DNA of 64,000 bases from Xanthomonas dyei (GCF_002939865.1 NZ_MDEE01000004.1:62001-126000); one strand, 5' to 3'; positions 37,723-48,079 are shown, counted from the first letter of the stretch. A program made the numbers and translations. The notes: a model not told the origin generated them from the letters alone.

Positions 37723-38556
37723 ATGCAGAAACCCGCCGTCACCGTCATGGTCAAAGCCGCCCGCCTCGCCGGCAATGTGCTGTTGCGCGGTATCAACAAG
37801 CTGGATGCACTCAACGTGGTGCAGAAGGGCCGCATGGACTACGCAAGCGAAGTCGATGCCGATGCCGAGAAGGTCATCATCAAGGAACTCAAGCGCGGAT
37901 ATCCGGAGTACGCGGTGTTCGGCGAAGAAGGCGGCGTGCAGGGCGGCAAGAGTGGTCGCTACACCTGGGTCATCGACCCGCTGGACGGCACCAGCAACTA
38001 TCTGCGCGGGTTTCCGCATTACTGCGTGTCGATCGCGCTGGTGGAAAACGGCGAACCCACCGATGCGGTGATCTTCGACCCGCTGCGCAACGAGCTGTTC
38101 ACAGCCAGCCGCGGTGCCGGCGCAGTGCTCAACGACCGCCGCATCCGCATTGCCGAGCGCAAGGATCTGGAAGGCGCAATGATCCACACCGGCTTCCCGC
38201 CGCGCGAGCGCGCACGCATCAGTGCGCAGCTGAAGTGCGTCGATGCGGTGCTGGTGCAGGCCGAGGACGTGCGCCGCACAGGCTCGGCCGCGCTGGATCT
38301 GGCCTACGTGGCCTGCGGCCGCGCCGATGCCTACTTCGAAGCAGGCGTCAAAGCCTGGGACATCGCCGCCGGCGTGCTGCTGGTGCGCGAAGCCGGTGGC
38401 CGCGTCTGCGACTACAAGGGCGCCACCCCGCCGCGCATGGACAACATGGGCCCGGAAACTCAGCAGATCGTGGCCGGCAACATCAAGATCAGCGACGCGC
38501 TGCAGAAGGTCATCGTCAACACCGGCTACGCCCGCGAGTTCGACGCCAAGTTCTAA
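37723..38556 (+). CDS. suhB: Inositol-1-monophosphatase family protein SuhB
   Basis: 277 residues. Metal-binding motifs: VFGEEGG (Glu), [19 protein letters not shown] (DPLDGT) and [17 protein letters not shown] (Asp). It hydrolyses inositol monophosphate; in gammaproteobacteria it also contributes to rRNA antitermination complexes. The start has GGAG upstream (GGGAGCTTTAACC ATG). A REP-like element follows at 38574. Confidence 0.95.
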   Translation: MQKPAVTVMVKAARLAGNVLLRGINKLDALNVVQKGRMDYASEVDADAEKVIIKELKRGYPEYAVFGEEGGVQGGKSGRYTWVIDPLDGTSNYLRGFPHYCVSIALVENGEPTDAVIFDPLRNELFTASRGAGAVLNDRRIRIAERKDLEGAMIHTGFPPRERARISAQLKCVDAVLVQAEDVRRTGSAALDLAYVACGRADAYFEAGVKAWDIAAGVLLVREAGGRVCDYKGATPPRMDNMGPETQQIVAGNIKISDALQKVIVNTGYAREFDAKF

Positions 38557-38573
38557 CCGGTGCGCCGGCACCA

Positions 38574-38642
38574 GTAGGAGCGCACCCGGGCGCGACCGAA
38601 GCTTTCCACCAGAAAGCCTCTCGCGCCCAGGTGCGCTCCTAC
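38574..38642. repeat. REP-like palindromic element, copy 3
   Basis: GTAGGAGCGCACCCGGGCGCGA... TCGCGCCCAGGTGCGCTCCTAC. It is placed 18 bp after the suhB stop, like copies 1 and 2 after epmB. Confidence 0.9.
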
Positions 38643-38662
38643 ATGACAGACCGCAGCAAACA

Positions 38663-38692
38663 CAGAAGGCCGGGATCGCTCCCGGCCTTCTG
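38663..38692. terminator. Strong bidirectional hairpin between suhB and sodM
   Basis: CAGAAGGCCGGGA, loop TCGC, TCCCGGCCTTCTG: 13-bp perfect stem. There are only short T runs on each side, so termination strength is uncertain. It serves convergent suhB and sodM. Confidence 0.7.
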
Positions 38693-38714
38693 CGTTACAG
38701 CGTCAGCTCAAGAC

Positions 38715-39326
38715 TCAGGCAATCGCAGCGTGATAGCGGCGTTCGACTTCTTCCCAGTTGACCGCGTTGTAGAACGCGCCGATGTATTCCGGGCGGCGGT
38801 TCTGGTACTTCAGGTAGTACGCGTGTTCCCACACGTCCAGACCCAGGATCGGGGTGTTGCCTTCGAACAGCGGGCTGTCCTGATTGGCGGTGCTTTCCAC
38901 CACCAGCTTCTTGTCCGGGGTCACGCTCAGCCATGCCCAGCCCGAGCCGAAGCGGCTGACGGCAGCCTTGGTGAAGGCTTCCTTGAACTTCTCGAAACCA
39001 CCGATGTCCTTGTCGATCGCCTTGGCAACTTCGCCCTTGGGCTCGCCGCCGCCGTTGGGCGACAACACGGTCCAGAACAGCGAATGGTTGGCGTGGCCAC
39101 CACCGTTGTTGCGCACAGGGCCTTGCAGGTTTTCCGGCAGGCTCTTCAGCTTGGACACCAGCTCGTCGATCGGCAGGTCGGCGTACTCGGTCCCTTCCAG
39201 CGCCGCGTTGACGTTGTTGATGTAGGTCTGGTGATGCTTGGTGTGATGGATTTCCATCGTCTGCGCATCGATGTTCGGTTCCAGCGCGTCGTAGGCGTAG
39301 GGCAACTGCGGAAGGGTGTAGGCCAT
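38715..39326 (-). CDS. sodM: Manganese-type superoxide dismutase
   Basis: 203 residues, Mn/Fe SOD family; dismutates superoxide. Metal ligands: His in [13 protein letters not shown], His in [10 protein letters not shown], and [11 protein letters not shown] (Asp and His). GGGHANHS with GPVRNNGGG points to the manganese form. SD AGGAG is six bases before ATG 39326. A GCCCGG-CCGGGC hairpin (39347-39364) lies in its leader. Confidence 0.95.
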   Translation of the reverse strand: MAYTLPQLPYAYDALEPNIDAQTMEIHHTKHHQTYINNVNAALEGTEYADLPIDELVSKLKSLPENLQGPVRNNGGGHANHSLFWTVLSPNGGGEPKGEVAKAIDKDIGGFEKFKEAFTKAAVSRFGSGWAWLSVTPDKKLVVESTANQDSPLFEGNTPILGLDVWEHAYYLKYQNRRPEYIGAFYNAVNWEEVERRYHAAIA

Positions 39327-39589
39327 GGGTGTCTCCTGGACTTGCCGCCCGGCGAAGACCGGGCGTTGCGGGGTAGATGGTAAGGACGCCGACGGCGCTT
39401 ACCAAGGGTAGCGGCAGGGAAACTTCATCCCATTGCATCGGGTGCCGCGCCCTGTTGGCTGCACACCTTGCACCAGGCCCCGGTTACTTGGGCGTGAATC
39501 GCGCAGGTACACGGCCGCGTTCAAAGTCGACACAGTCGCGCAGCGGCATACTTGCTCTGCCGCACATTCTTCGCTTCCGGATCGTCTTC

Positions 39590-40030
39590 ATGCGCAAGCC
39601 CGCTTTGCTGATCGTCGCCATCGTGCTGCTCATTGCCGGCTTATGGGGCATGCGGACGCTGCAGACGCCCAAGCCGCAGTTTGCGCCGCAGCTCAACGCA
39701 CCGATCGCCGCAGCATCGCCAGCCCGTCGGGTGCCGCACTTGCCTGCCTTTCTGCCGACCGAAGCCATGGCTACCATCGTCTTGATCCAGCGCGGCGGGC
39801 CGTTTCCGTATCCGCAGGATGGCAGCGTGTTCGGCAATCGCGAACACCGGCTACCGGAGCGCCCGCGCGGCTATTACCGCGAATACACCGTCGACACACC
39901 CGGCAGCGCCGATCGCGGCGCACGCCGCATCGTCACTGGCGGCACCCCGCCGCAGACCTGGTACTACAGCGACGATCATTACCAAACCTTCAAATCGTTC
40001 CAGGGCCCGACACCGGAGCAGGCGCCATGA
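39590..40030 (+). CDS. Barnase-type ribonuclease with N-terminal membrane anchor/signal
   Basis: 146 residues: a hydrophobic N terminus (MRKPALLIVAIVLLIAGLWG) then a ribonuclease N1/T1 domain (about 70-146). Active-site residues of barnase can be matched: Glu in YYREYTV, Arg in GARRIVTG, His in DDHYQTFKSF. The anchor or signal directs it out of the cytoplasm. The stop overlaps the barstar gene start (ATGA), so toxin and inhibitor are made together. The role could be defence, competition or RNA scavenging. Confidence 0.88.
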   Translation: MRKPALLIVAIVLLIAGLWGMRTLQTPKPQFAPQLNAPIAAASPARRVPHLPAFLPTEAMATIVLIQRGGPFPYPQDGSVFGNREHRLPERPRGYYREYTVDTPGSADRGARRIVTGGTPPQTWYYSDDHYQTFKSFQGPTPEQAP

Positions 40031-40452
40031 GCGCGGGCGACTTTGCGCTGGACCTGTCCGACCCGCAGCAATCAGGCGTCTATCAAGCCGACACCGCCGA
40101 TCTGGACACCATGGCAGCGCTGGCGCGCGATGCCAGCTTGCGCATCCTGCGCGTGGATCTGGCCACCTGCAGCGACAAACGCATGCTGTTGATGCGCCTG
40201 GCCACCCAACTGGATTTCCCCGCCAACTTCGGCCGCAACTGGGATGCATTGAGCGATGCGCTGCGCGATCTGGCCTGGTTGCCCTCCCCGCACGGCTATG
40301 CGTTGTTGATCGACGGCGCCGAGGCATTGGCGCAGGCAGCGCCGAACGAGCGCGATACCTTGCTGGATATTCTCGATGAAGCCGCCACTGCCTGGGCCGC
40401 TCGCGGGCTCACATTTGCAGCGTTTGTGGCGCCTGCGAGTGCTTGCGATTGA
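40027..40452 (+). CDS. Barstar-family ribonuclease inhibitor
   Basis: 141 residues with the barstar signature LATQLDFPANFGRNWDALSDALRDL and a C-terminal FAAFVAP. It binds and blocks the ribonuclease encoded directly upstream, with a 4-bp overlap. Family barstars are cytoplasmic, and none of the exporting signals is seen here, which fits a self-protection role. Confidence 0.92.
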   Translation: MSAGDFALDLSDPQQSGVYQADTADLDTMAALARDASLRILRVDLATCSDKRMLLMRLATQLDFPANFGRNWDALSDALRDLAWLPSPHGYALLIDGAEALAQAAPNERDTLLDILDEAATAWAARGLTFAAFVAPASACD

Positions 40453-40867
40453 GAGCGGCTAACACACCCTCTCGAACGCCGTTGCGATGGCGGCAACGTC
40501 TTGGCCACAAATGACGCAGTGTTGGGAATGGCAGCGAAATTCAGATGCAATCAAAAGCCTGGTTGGTCGAGTGTGTGGTGCGCTCCCCGTCCGCGGGACA
40601 CGCCGCGATCGTAGGCGGGCAAGGACGCCGCAACCAGGCCGCAGATCAACCGCTCCACAAGTGATCCATCAGCACTGTTCAATCACTCCAAGACAACCGG
40701 GTTTTCGACTTAAAAAGGCGCTCAGATGGAGTCGAAGCCTAGGTTGAAAGCTTAGAGCGGTCGAATCCTGATGGAACCACGAAGCAGGCCGCGCCCACCT
40801 CGCGATGCGTGTTTGCCGCGCCTACAAACCCACAAGACCGGCACGCAGTCGCGCGCCGGTCCGGCAA
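40453..40867. other. 415-bp intergenic region, no gene
   Basis: No coding signal. It starts with AGCGGCTAACACAC (40454), a motif shared with other gaps, and includes CGTTGC-GCAACG, a 6-bp hairpin near 40482. It lies between the convergent barstar and ABC-F genes. Confidence 0.5.
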
Positions 40868-42763
40868 TCAACTATCCAGCTCGCTCCAGCGCGCGAACGC
40901 CGCATCCAGCTGCGCCTGCGCATCTCCCAGCGCGGCGGTATGCGCGGCCATCGCTGCGCTGTCGCGCTGATAGAAGGCCGGGTCGTTCATCGCATTGGTG
41001 AGCGCTGCGACCTGCTGCTCCAGGCTGTCGATCAAGGCCGGCAACTGCTCCAGTTCGCGCGCATCCTTGTAGCTGAGCCTGCGCCTGGGCGCGGCTTCCG
41101 CTGATGCGGCAGCGGACGCCGTTGGCGTCGTCGCAGCCGCCGTCGCCGAGGCCTTGGCGACGGCCATCGCATTGGTGGCCGGCGTCCGCCGCTGACGCAA
41201 TGAATCGCTATAACCGCCGACGTAATCGCCGATCAGACCATCGCCTTCCATCACCAGCGTCGAGGTCACCACGTTGTCGAGGAAGTCGCGGTCATGGCTG
41301 ACCAGCAGCAAGGTGCCGGTGTATTCGCCAAGCAACTCTTCCAGCAGCTCGAGCGTTTCCACGTCCAGATCGTTGGTGGGTTCGTCCATCACCAGCAGGT
41401 TGGACGGCTGCGCAAACAACCGCGCCAGCAGCAGGCGATTGCGCTCGCCACCGGACAGCCGCGTGATCGGCGCGCGTGCGCGCTCGGGCGTGAACAGGAA
41501 ATCCTGCAGATACGCATGCACATGCTTGCGCTTGCCGTTGATCTCCAGGAAATCGCGGCCTTCGGCCACGTTTTCAATCGCGCTCCAATCCTCGCGCAGG
41601 GTCGAGCGGTACTGGTCGAAGTACGCAATCTGCAGATTGGTACCGATGCGGATTTCGCCTTCCTGCGCCTGCAGATCGCCCAGCAACAACTTGAGCAAGG
41701 TGGTCTTGCCGCTGCCGTTGGGGCCGATCAGACCGATGCGATCGCCACGCTGGATGATGGTCGAAAAGTCCTTGACCATCGTGCGCGCACCGAACGCAAA
41801 GCCGACCTCCTTGGCCTCGATCACCTTCTTGCCGGACGACTCGCCCTGCGAGACTTCCATGCGCACATTGCCGGTCAGGTCGCGACGCTGCACGCGCTCG
41901 TTGCGCATCGATTCCAGACGCCGCACACGCCCTTCGTCACGGGTACGCCGCGCCTTGATGCCCTGCCGGATCCAGACTTCTTCCTGCGCCAGCATCTTGT
42001 CGAAGCGGGCATTTTCCTGCGCCTGCGCATTGAGCCGTTCTTCGCGACGGCGCTCGTAATTGGCCCAGTCGCCCGGCCAGCTGGTGACCTGGCCACGATC
42101 GATTTCGACGATGCGGGTCGCCAACGCACGCAGAAAGCGCCGGTCATGGGTCACGAACAGCACGCTGCCGCTCCAGCCTTTCAGGAACGATTCCAGCCAA
42201 TCGATCGCTTCGATATCCAGATGGTTGGTCGGCTCGTCCAGCAGCAGCACATCCGGCGAGGACACCAGCGAGCGCGCCAACAGCACACGTCGCTTCATGC
42301 CGCCGGACAGCCGCGCAAACTCCGCATCGCCGTCCAGTTCCAGCTTGGTCAGGGTCTCGGTGACGCGCTGATCCAGCGCCCAACCGTCGGCCGCGTCGAT
42401 CTTGGCCTGCACCTTGCCGAACGCCTCGGCATCGAACACCTCGGCATGGCTGAGCTGATGGAACTCGGCCAGCCAGTGGCCCAGTTCGCCCAGGCCATCG
42501 GCCACCACGTCGAACACGCTGCCGCCGGTACCTTGCGGCACCTCCTGCTCCAGCCGTGCAATGCGCACACCCTGCTGCACGCGCACTTCGCCGTCGTCGG
42601 GCTTGAGCTCGCCGGCGATCAGTTTCATCAAGGTCGATTTGCCGGCGCCGTTGCGGCCGATCAGGGCGATACGCTCGCCCGGCTCGATCGTGAGGTCGGT
42701 TTTTTCCAGCAACAAGGGGCCGCCGACGCTGTAGTCGACGCTTTGCAGAGTGATTAAAGGCAT
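40868..42763 (-). CDS. uup: ABC-F family ATPase (Uup-like)
   Basis: 631 residues with two ABC domains and no membrane segment: Walker A1 LIGRNGAGKSTLM, signature LSGGMKRR, Walker B VLLLDEPTNHLD; linker; Walker A2 LIGPNGSGKTTLL, signature LSGGERNRLLLARL, Walker B MDEPTNDLD. The C terminus has an alanine-rich stretch and a coiled coil (ALIDSLEQQVAALTNAM). ABC-F proteins act on ribosomes; Uup resolves stalled translation or DNA structures. The coiled-coil C terminus and 631-residue length favour Uup over EttA. Confidence 0.9.
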   Translation of the reverse strand: MPLITLQSVDYSVGGPLLLEKTDLTIEPGERIALIGRNGAGKSTLMKLIAGELKPDDGEVRVQQGVRIARLEQEVPQGTGGSVFDVVADGLGELGHWLAEFHQLSHAEVFDAEAFGKVQAKIDAADGWALDQRVTETLTKLELDGDAEFARLSGGMKRRVLLARSLVSSPDVLLLDEPTNHLDIEAIDWLESFLKGWSGSVLFVTHDRRFLRALATRIVEIDRGQVTSWPGDWANYERRREERLNAQAQENARFDKMLAQEEVWIRQGIKARRTRDEGRVRRLESMRNERVQRRDLTGNVRMEVSQGESSGKKVIEAKEVGFAFGARTMVKDFSTIIQRGDRIGLIGPNGSGKTTLLKLLLGDLQAQEGEIRIGTNLQIAYFDQYRSTLREDWSAIENVAEGRDFLEINGKRKHVHAYLQDFLFTPERARAPITRLSGGERNRLLLARLFAQPSNLLVMDEPTNDLDVETLELLEELLGEYTGTLLLVSHDRDFLDNVVTSTLVMEGDGLIGDYVGGYSDSLRQRRTPATNAMAVAKASATAAATTPTASAAASAEAAPRRRLSYKDARELEQLPALIDSLEQQVAALTNAMNDPAFYQRDSAAMAAHTAALGDAQAQLDAAFARWSELDS

Positions 42764-42776
42764 GTGCCAATTGTAC

Positions 42777-42859
42777 GGGAATCGGGAATGGTGAATCGGG
42801 AATGGAAAAAGCCGCAGCCACTGCCTTTGCGATTCCCGATTCCCACTCCCGATTCCCGG
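42777..42859. repeat. Inverted pair of GGGAATC-type arrays
   Basis: Left arm GGGAATCGGGAATGGTGAATCGGGAATGG (42777-42805 region), right arm with GATTCCCGATTCCC-ACTCCCGATTCCC (42831-42857). Same plan as the GGGACCG element at 1638 but a different unit. A worn version is seen in the gph-ubiG gap. It lies just before the dbpA start. Confidence 0.8.
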
Positions 42860-42871
42860 CTAAAATGCGCC

Positions 42872-44248
42872 ATGAACGAATTCTCCGCGCTGCCGCTGTC
42901 GCCGGCCCTGGCCCCCGGCATCGACGCCCTTGGCTACACCGTCCTTACTCCCATCCAGGCACAGAGCCTGCCGCCGATCCTGCAGGGGCTGGACGTCATC
43001 GCCCAGGCGCCGACCGGTAGCGGCAAGACCGCCGCGTTCGGGCTGGGCCTGCTGCAGAAGCTCGACCCTGCATTGACCCGTGCGCAGGCGCTGGTGCTCT
43101 GCCCCACCCGCGAACTGGCCGACCAGGTCGGCAAGCAGCTGCGCAAGCTGGCCACCGGCATCCCCAACATGAAGCTGGTGGTGCTCACCGGCGGCATGCC
43201 GCTGGGCCCGCAGCTGGCCTCGCTGGAAGCGCACGACCCGCAAGTGGTGGTCGGCACGCCCGGCCGCATCCAGGAACTGGCCCGCAAGCGCGCCCTGCAT
43301 CTGGGCGGCGTACGCACGCTGGTGCTGGACGAAGCCGACCGCATGCTCGACATGGGCTTCGAAGAACCCATCCGCGAAATCGCCAGCTGCTGCGACAAAC
43401 ACCGTCAGAGCCTGCTGTTTTCGGCCACCTTCCCGGACATCATCCGCACCTTGGCGCGCGAGATCCTGAAGGACCCGATCGAAATCACCGTCGAAGGCGC
43501 CGACAACGCGCCGGAAATCGATCAGCAGTTCTTCGAGGTCGACCCGACCTATCGGCAGAAGGCCGTCGCCGGCCTGCTGCTGCGCTTCAATCCCGAATCC
43601 AGCGTGGTGTTCTGCAATACCCGCAAGGAAGTGGATGAAGTGGCCGGGTCGCTGCAGGAGTTCGGTTTCTCCGCACTCGCGCTGCATGGCGACATGGAAC
43701 AGCGCGACCGCGACGAGGTGCTGGTGCGTTTCGTCAACCGCAGCTGCAACGTGCTGGTGGCCAGCGATGTGGCCGCGCGTGGGCTGGACGTGGAAGACCT
43801 GTCGGCCGTGGTCAACTACGAGCTGCCCACCGACACCGAAACCTACCGCCACCGCATCGGCCGCACCGCCCGCGCCGGCAAGCGTGGGCTTGCGCTCAGC
43901 CTGGTGGCCTCACGCGAAACAGCGCGCACACAGGCGCTGGAAGCCGAACAAGGCCAGCCGCTGAAGTGGTCGCGTGCACCGTTGGCGACCGCGCGCCCGG
44001 CGCAGCTGCCGCAGGCGGCGATGACCACATTGCGGATCGACGGCGGCAAGACCGACAAGCTGCGTGCCGGCGACATCCTTGGCGCGCTCACCGGTGAAGC
44101 CGGCCTGTCGGGCGCGGCCATCGGCAAGATCGCCATCTACCCCACGCGCTCCTACGTCGCCATCGCCCGCGCGCACGTCGCCAAGGCGCTGGCGCATCTG
44201 CACGCGGGCAAGATCAAGGGACGCCGGTTCCGGGTCAGCAAGCTCTAG
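42872..44248 (+). CDS. dbpA: ATP-dependent RNA helicase DbpA
   Basis: 458-residue DEAD-box helicase. Q motif TVLTPIQAQSLPP; motif I APTGSGKTAAF; PTRELA; DEADRMLDMG; SAT; HRIGRTARAGKRG. The C-terminal 75 residues (TTLRIDGGKTDKLRAGDILGALTGEAGL...) form the DbpA-type RNA-binding domain that recognises 23S rRNA hairpin 92. The start MNEFSALPL at 42872 is preferred over the upstream open frame, which is repeat DNA. Confidence 0.94.
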   Translation: MNEFSALPLSPALAPGIDALGYTVLTPIQAQSLPPILQGLDVIAQAPTGSGKTAAFGLGLLQKLDPALTRAQALVLCPTRELADQVGKQLRKLATGIPNMKLVVLTGGMPLGPQLASLEAHDPQVVVGTPGRIQELARKRALHLGGVRTLVLDEADRMLDMGFEEPIREIASCCDKHRQSLLFSATFPDIIRTLAREILKDPIEITVEGADNAPEIDQQFFEVDPTYRQKAVAGLLLRFNPESSVVFCNTRKEVDEVAGSLQEFGFSALALHGDMEQRDRDEVLVRFVNRSCNVLVASDVAARGLDVEDLSAVVNYELPTDTETYRHRIGRTARAGKRGLALSLVASRETARTQALEAEQGQPLKWSRAPLATARPAQLPQAAMTTLRIDGGKTDKLRAGDILGALTGEAGLSGAAIGKIAIYPTRSYVAIARAHVAKALAHLHAGKIKGRRFRVSKL

Positions 44249-44609
44249 GCAACAGTCACAGCCTGCGCGAGCGCATGCAGCTGGATGCGGCGTCGGCCGC
44301 GTCCAGCGGGTCTCACGCGATAGACGCGATCGATAGGCGGCCGGTGCAATGCCGGCCGCATGCGGGGCCTTGCCGGCGTTACGCCGATGCGTGCACCTGC
44401 TCGCAGCATTGACTGCCGCGATACACGATTGGCGCGGCCAACACCCCGTAGCGCGCAGCTCTGGGCAGGCACCGGAGCATGGCGGAGAGCTGCGATGCAG
44501 ACGCATTCGCTGTGCACCCCGGGGGCCGTTGCGCCTGCCTGCTGGCAAGCGCACTGCGAACACCCCCGCGCCTGTCTACCGGCAAGCGCGCCAGGCCAGA
44601 CGGTCGACC
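44249..44609. other. 361-bp gap, no gene seen
   Basis: Antisense frames are open here because of GC content, without family resemblance or ribosome binding sites. It lies between dbpA and apt 3' ends. A few CGC-rich inverted patches are present. Confidence 0.5.
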
Positions 44610-45170
44610 TCAGTAAGCCAAGGTCGCCAGCAGCGGCACATCGTTGGCCCATTTTTCGCGGCCCTGCAGTGCCTTCAGCTCGACCAGCACCGCCGCGCCG
44701 ACAATCTCCAGTTCCAGCTGTGCGGCCAGCCCCAGCGCAGCACGCAGCGTGCCGCCGGTGGCCAGCACGTCGTCGACAATCAACACGCGCGCGCCGCGCG
44801 GCAGTGCGTCTTCGTGCATTTCGATGCGATCGGTACCGTATTCCAGGGCATATTCCTGGATCAGGGTGCGGCCCGGCAGCTTGCCCGGCTTGCGCACCGG
44901 CACGAACCCGGTGCGCAGTTCGCGCGCCAGGGCCGCCCCCAGGATGAAGCCGCGCGCCTCGATGCCCAGCACCGCGTCCAACGGTGTGGTGCGCCAGGGC
45001 TGCGCCATCTCATCCAGCGCGGAGGCGAAATCCGGGCCGTCGGACAACAGCGGGGTGATGTCCTTGAACACGATCCCCGGCTTGGGGAAGTCGCCAATGT
45101 CGCGAATCCGTTCCGACCAGTGATTGGGGCCGGAGGAGTTGGTGCCGGCGCAGCGGGTGCAGTCTGTCAT
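44610..45170 (-). CDS. apt: Adenine phosphoribosyltransferase
   Basis: 186 residues. Purine salvage: adenine plus PRPP to AMP. PRPP-binding motif [18 protein letters not shown], with [14 protein letters not shown] and the N-terminal [15 protein letters not shown]. The N terminus has about ten extra residues including two cysteines (TDCTRCAG). A TAGAAT box is 36 bp upstream. Confidence 0.95.
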   Translation of the reverse strand: MTDCTRCAGTNSSGPNHWSERIRDIGDFPKPGIVFKDITPLLSDGPDFASALDEMAQPWRTTPLDAVLGIEARGFILGAALARELRTGFVPVRKPGKLPGRTLIQEYALEYGTDRIEMHEDALPRGARVLIVDDVLATGGTLRAALGLAAQLELEIVGAAVLVELKALQGREKWANDVPLLATLAY

Positions 45171-45205
45171 GGTGGGATGGCGTCGTTGCCGGTGGGGACC
45201 GCCCT

Positions 45206-45211
45206 ATTCTA
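45206..45211 (-). promoter_or_regulatory. Possible -10 element of apt
   Basis: TAGAAT on the minus strand (preceded by C), 36 bp before the apt ATG. No convincing -35 element was found. Confidence 0.3.
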
Positions 45212-45262
45212 GGCTGCGCAGGGCTTGACGCGGCATTTACGGCGTCCATGCGTCTGAGCGCG

Positions 45263-46819
45263 TCAGGAACTGCACGACAGCATCGAACACCCGGCGCGAT
45301 CGCGTGCCCACTCCGGCCGGCGGGCTGCGAACGCGGCATTGCCGGGTTGGTCGTCGTAGGGCCGGCGCATGACCTCCAGCACTTCCTGCACGCCCGATGG
45401 GTCGCCCTGCTCTGCTTTGTCGATCGCCTGCTGCGCCAGGTAATTGCGCAGCACGTAACGCGGGTTGGCCAGGCGCATCCGCTCGCGCCGTTGCTCCGGC
45501 GACAGGCTGTCCTGCTGCACCCGGGCCGCATAGCGCTGCAACCAGTCGTGCAGCTGCGACGCAGTCGCTACCCGCTTGTCGTCGTCGTAGAACGCATCGC
45601 GCAGCAGCGGTGGGTCCGGCTGTTCAGGCGTGAGGTCGACCAACGCGCGGAAGGTCAGGGTCATGTCCATTTCCGCCTCGCGCATCAGCGCGCGCAGCGC
45701 ATCGATCAGTTGCAGGTCCTCGTCGCGGCAGTCGGCCAGCCCCAACTTGGCAGCGGTGTCGTTGCGGTCGCACGCCAGATACGTGTCGCGAAAGCGGTCC
45801 AGCCCCTGTTGCAACGGCGCCTGGTCGGCGAACAGCGGCGCCAGCGCCTGCGCCAGACGGCCAAGGTTCCAGTACGCCACCTGCGGCTGGGTGCCGAAGC
45901 GATAGCGGCGGCCCTGCGCATCGGTGGTGTTCGGGGTCCAGTCCGGGTCGTAATCGTCGACCCAGCCATACGGGCCGTAATCGATGGTCAGGCCCAGGAT
46001 CGACATGTTGTCGGTATTCATCACCCCGTGCACGAAGCCCACCCGCATCCAGTGCGCCACCATCACTGCAGTGCGTTCGCAGACCTGCGCGAACCACGCC
46101 GCGTAGATCGCCTCGCCCGCGCCTTCCAGTTCGGGGAAATCGCGCGCGATGGTGAACTCCACCCATTGCCGCAACAGGACAACATCGCCGCGCACGCTCG
46201 GCAATTCGAAATTGCCGAAACGGATGAACGACGGCGCCACCCGGCACACAATCGCCCCCAGCTCACGCTGCGGCCGGCCGTCGTAGAACATGTCCCGCAC
46301 CACTGCATCGCCGGTGGTCACCAGGCTCAGCGCACGCGTGGTCGGCACGCCCAGGTGGTGCATCGCTTCGCTGCACAGGAATTCGCGAATCGACGAACGC
46401 AACACGGCGCGGCCATCGGCGCCGCGCGAATACGGCGTTGGGCCGGCGCCCTTGAGCTGCAACTCGTAGCGCCCGCCATCCACACCGATCGCCTCGCCCA
46501 GCGAAATCGCCCGGCCATCGCCCAGTTGACCTGCCCAATGGCCGAACTGGTGGCCGCCGTAGTTGACCGCCCATGGCTGCATGCCCGGATACAGCGCATT
46601 CCCGCCAAAGACCTCGGCAAAGCGCGTACTAGCCATCTCGGCCGCATCGAATCCAAGCAGCTGCGCCATCTCCGGCGAATAGGCGATCACGCGCGGTGCG
46701 GCGACCGGGGTCGGCAACACCGACGACCAGGCCGCGCTGACCTCGCGACGGCGCGGCCCCTGTTCCGGGTCGCCGGGCAACTGTTGGCGCAGGCGATTAT
46801 CAAAGTGCAGGTCTGTCAT
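45263..46819 (-). CDS. selO: SelO/YdiU-family pseudokinase (protein AMPylase)
   Basis: 518 residues. SelO family proteins transfer AMP to protein targets under oxidative stress. Signatures: [66 protein letters not shown] and the C terminus CSMLSCSS, where Cys takes the place of selenocysteine in animal SelO. The active-site Lys (ELQLKGAG) and Asp residues (NTDN, DYGP) are present. Confidence 0.93.
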   Translation of the reverse strand: MTDLHFDNRLRQQLPGDPEQGPRRREVSAAWSSVLPTPVAAPRVIAYSPEMAQLLGFDAAEMASTRFAEVFGGNALYPGMQPWAVNYGGHQFGHWAGQLGDGRAISLGEAIGVDGGRYELQLKGAGPTPYSRGADGRAVLRSSIREFLCSEAMHHLGVPTTRALSLVTTGDAVVRDMFYDGRPQRELGAIVCRVAPSFIRFGNFELPSVRGDVVLLRQWVEFTIARDFPELEGAGEAIYAAWFAQVCERTAVMVAHWMRVGFVHGVMNTDNMSILGLTIDYGPYGWVDDYDPDWTPNTTDAQGRRYRFGTQPQVAYWNLGRLAQALAPLFADQAPLQQGLDRFRDTYLACDRNDTAAKLGLADCRDEDLQLIDALRALMREAEMDMTLTFRALVDLTPEQPDPPLLRDAFYDDDKRVATASQLHDWLQRYAARVQQDSLSPEQRRERMRLANPRYVLRNYLAQQAIDKAEQGDPSGVQEVLEVMRRPYDDQPGNAAFAARRPEWARDRAGCSMLSCSS

Positions 46820-47095
46820 GCGCCAAGCCTAGGCCACCAATGGTGAACTTGCAGGGGGGCCGCATCCGGGCGTGCGTACGCACCGTAGGTTCAATTCGCA
46901 TATCGATACCAAACGAGCTACTCCTGCACATGCTGGCGACAACAGATCACCGCCAATACGCGTCCCAATCGGCACACGGCCGCCGATGCAATGCGCAATT
47001 GGCGGACATCGTTGCCGATGGACGTGCATGCGATCCAGCGCGCACCACTTGTTCCTACCCGACCGACTCACGCCCCTTCCTGACCGACATCTCCC

Positions 47096-47971
47096 ATGCC
47101 TGTTCGCACCTTCCGCTGGATCCGTCCCGCCCTCCTGCTGCTCGGCTCGCTCACACTGACGGCCTGCAGCAGCGTGTTCTATAGCGGTATCAATGCGGTC
47201 TCCAGCCGCGATGGCGTCGTCGAACACCCCAACCAGGTGTTCGATCCGGAACACGGTCTGGCGCTGGATGTCTACCAGCCACGCGGCGCGGTCGATGCGC
47301 CAGTGGTGGTGTTCTTCTATGGCGGCACCTGGAAACGCGGCAAGCGCGCCAACTATCGCTGGATGGGTGAGGCGCTGGCCCGTCAAGGTGTGGTCGCGAT
47401 GGTGGCCGACTACCGCAAGTACCCGCAGGTGGGACTACAAGGCTTCATGGCCGACGCCGCCAGCGCAACTGCCTGGAGCTACCGGCACGCACAGGAGTAT
47501 GGCGGCGACCCCAAGCGGCTGGCGGTGATGGGACACTCGGCCGGCGCCCACATCGCCGGGCTGCTGGCAACCGACCGCAACTGGCTGCAGGCGCAAGGCC
47601 TGCAGCCGCAGCAGCTGTGCGGCTTTATCGGCCTGGCCGGCCCGTATGACTTTCTTCCGATGACCGACCCCGAACTGGTCGAGATCTTCGGCACCTCGCC
47701 AGCCGATCAAGCCAGGTCGCAACCGATTCTCTATGTCGACGGCAATGAGCCGCCGATGCTGTTGTTGCACGGCGACGCCGACCGCGTCGTCGAGCCACAA
47801 AACAGCGTTGCGCTGGCCGCAGCCATGCGTAGTAAGGGAGAAAACGTGCAGGTCAAGTTCTATCCCGGTCTCGGCCATATGCGTCTGGTACTCGCCTTCC
47901 GCAAGCCGCCGGCCGATTCGCCGCAACTCCGCGACACCCTGCAGTTCCTTCGGCAGTGCAAGGCGCCCTGA
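47096..47971 (+). CDS. Lipoprotein of the alpha/beta-hydrolase fold (esterase/lipase)
   Basis: 291 residues with lipoprotein signal MPVRTFRWIRPALLLLGS and lipobox LTAC (about residue 24). The hydrolase region has an oxyanion-type FFYGGTWKRG (in place of HGGG), nucleophile elbow GHSAGAH (Ser about 155), an acid in HGDADRVV and His in GLGHMRLV. This resembles BD-FAE/carboxylesterase-like hydrolases. The outer-membrane target and substrate are unknown. Confidence 0.88.
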   Translation: MPVRTFRWIRPALLLLGSLTLTACSSVFYSGINAVSSRDGVVEHPNQVFDPEHGLALDVYQPRGAVDAPVVVFFYGGTWKRGKRANYRWMGEALARQGVVAMVADYRKYPQVGLQGFMADAASATAWSYRHAQEYGGDPKRLAVMGHSAGAHIAGLLATDRNWLQAQGLQPQQLCGFIGLAGPYDFLPMTDPELVEIFGTSPADQARSQPILYVDGNEPPMLLLHGDADRVVEPQNSVALAAAMRSKGENVQVKFYPGLGHMRLVLAFRKPPADSPQLRDTLQFLRQCKAP

Positions 47972-48079
47972 GGCTGGGCTGGCGGCCGTCATGCTTGACT
48001 GAGCAGCTGCCACCCCGACAAGCATCACGCATCCAGCAACGACGTGGCTGCCAGCGACACGCCGTTGCCAAGCCAGGGG

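Noticed and set aside
44245-44652. Possible 135-residue minus-strand protein after dbpA
   Set aside because: Overlaps apt, no ribosome binding site, no domain, Arg/Ala/Pro-rich noise.
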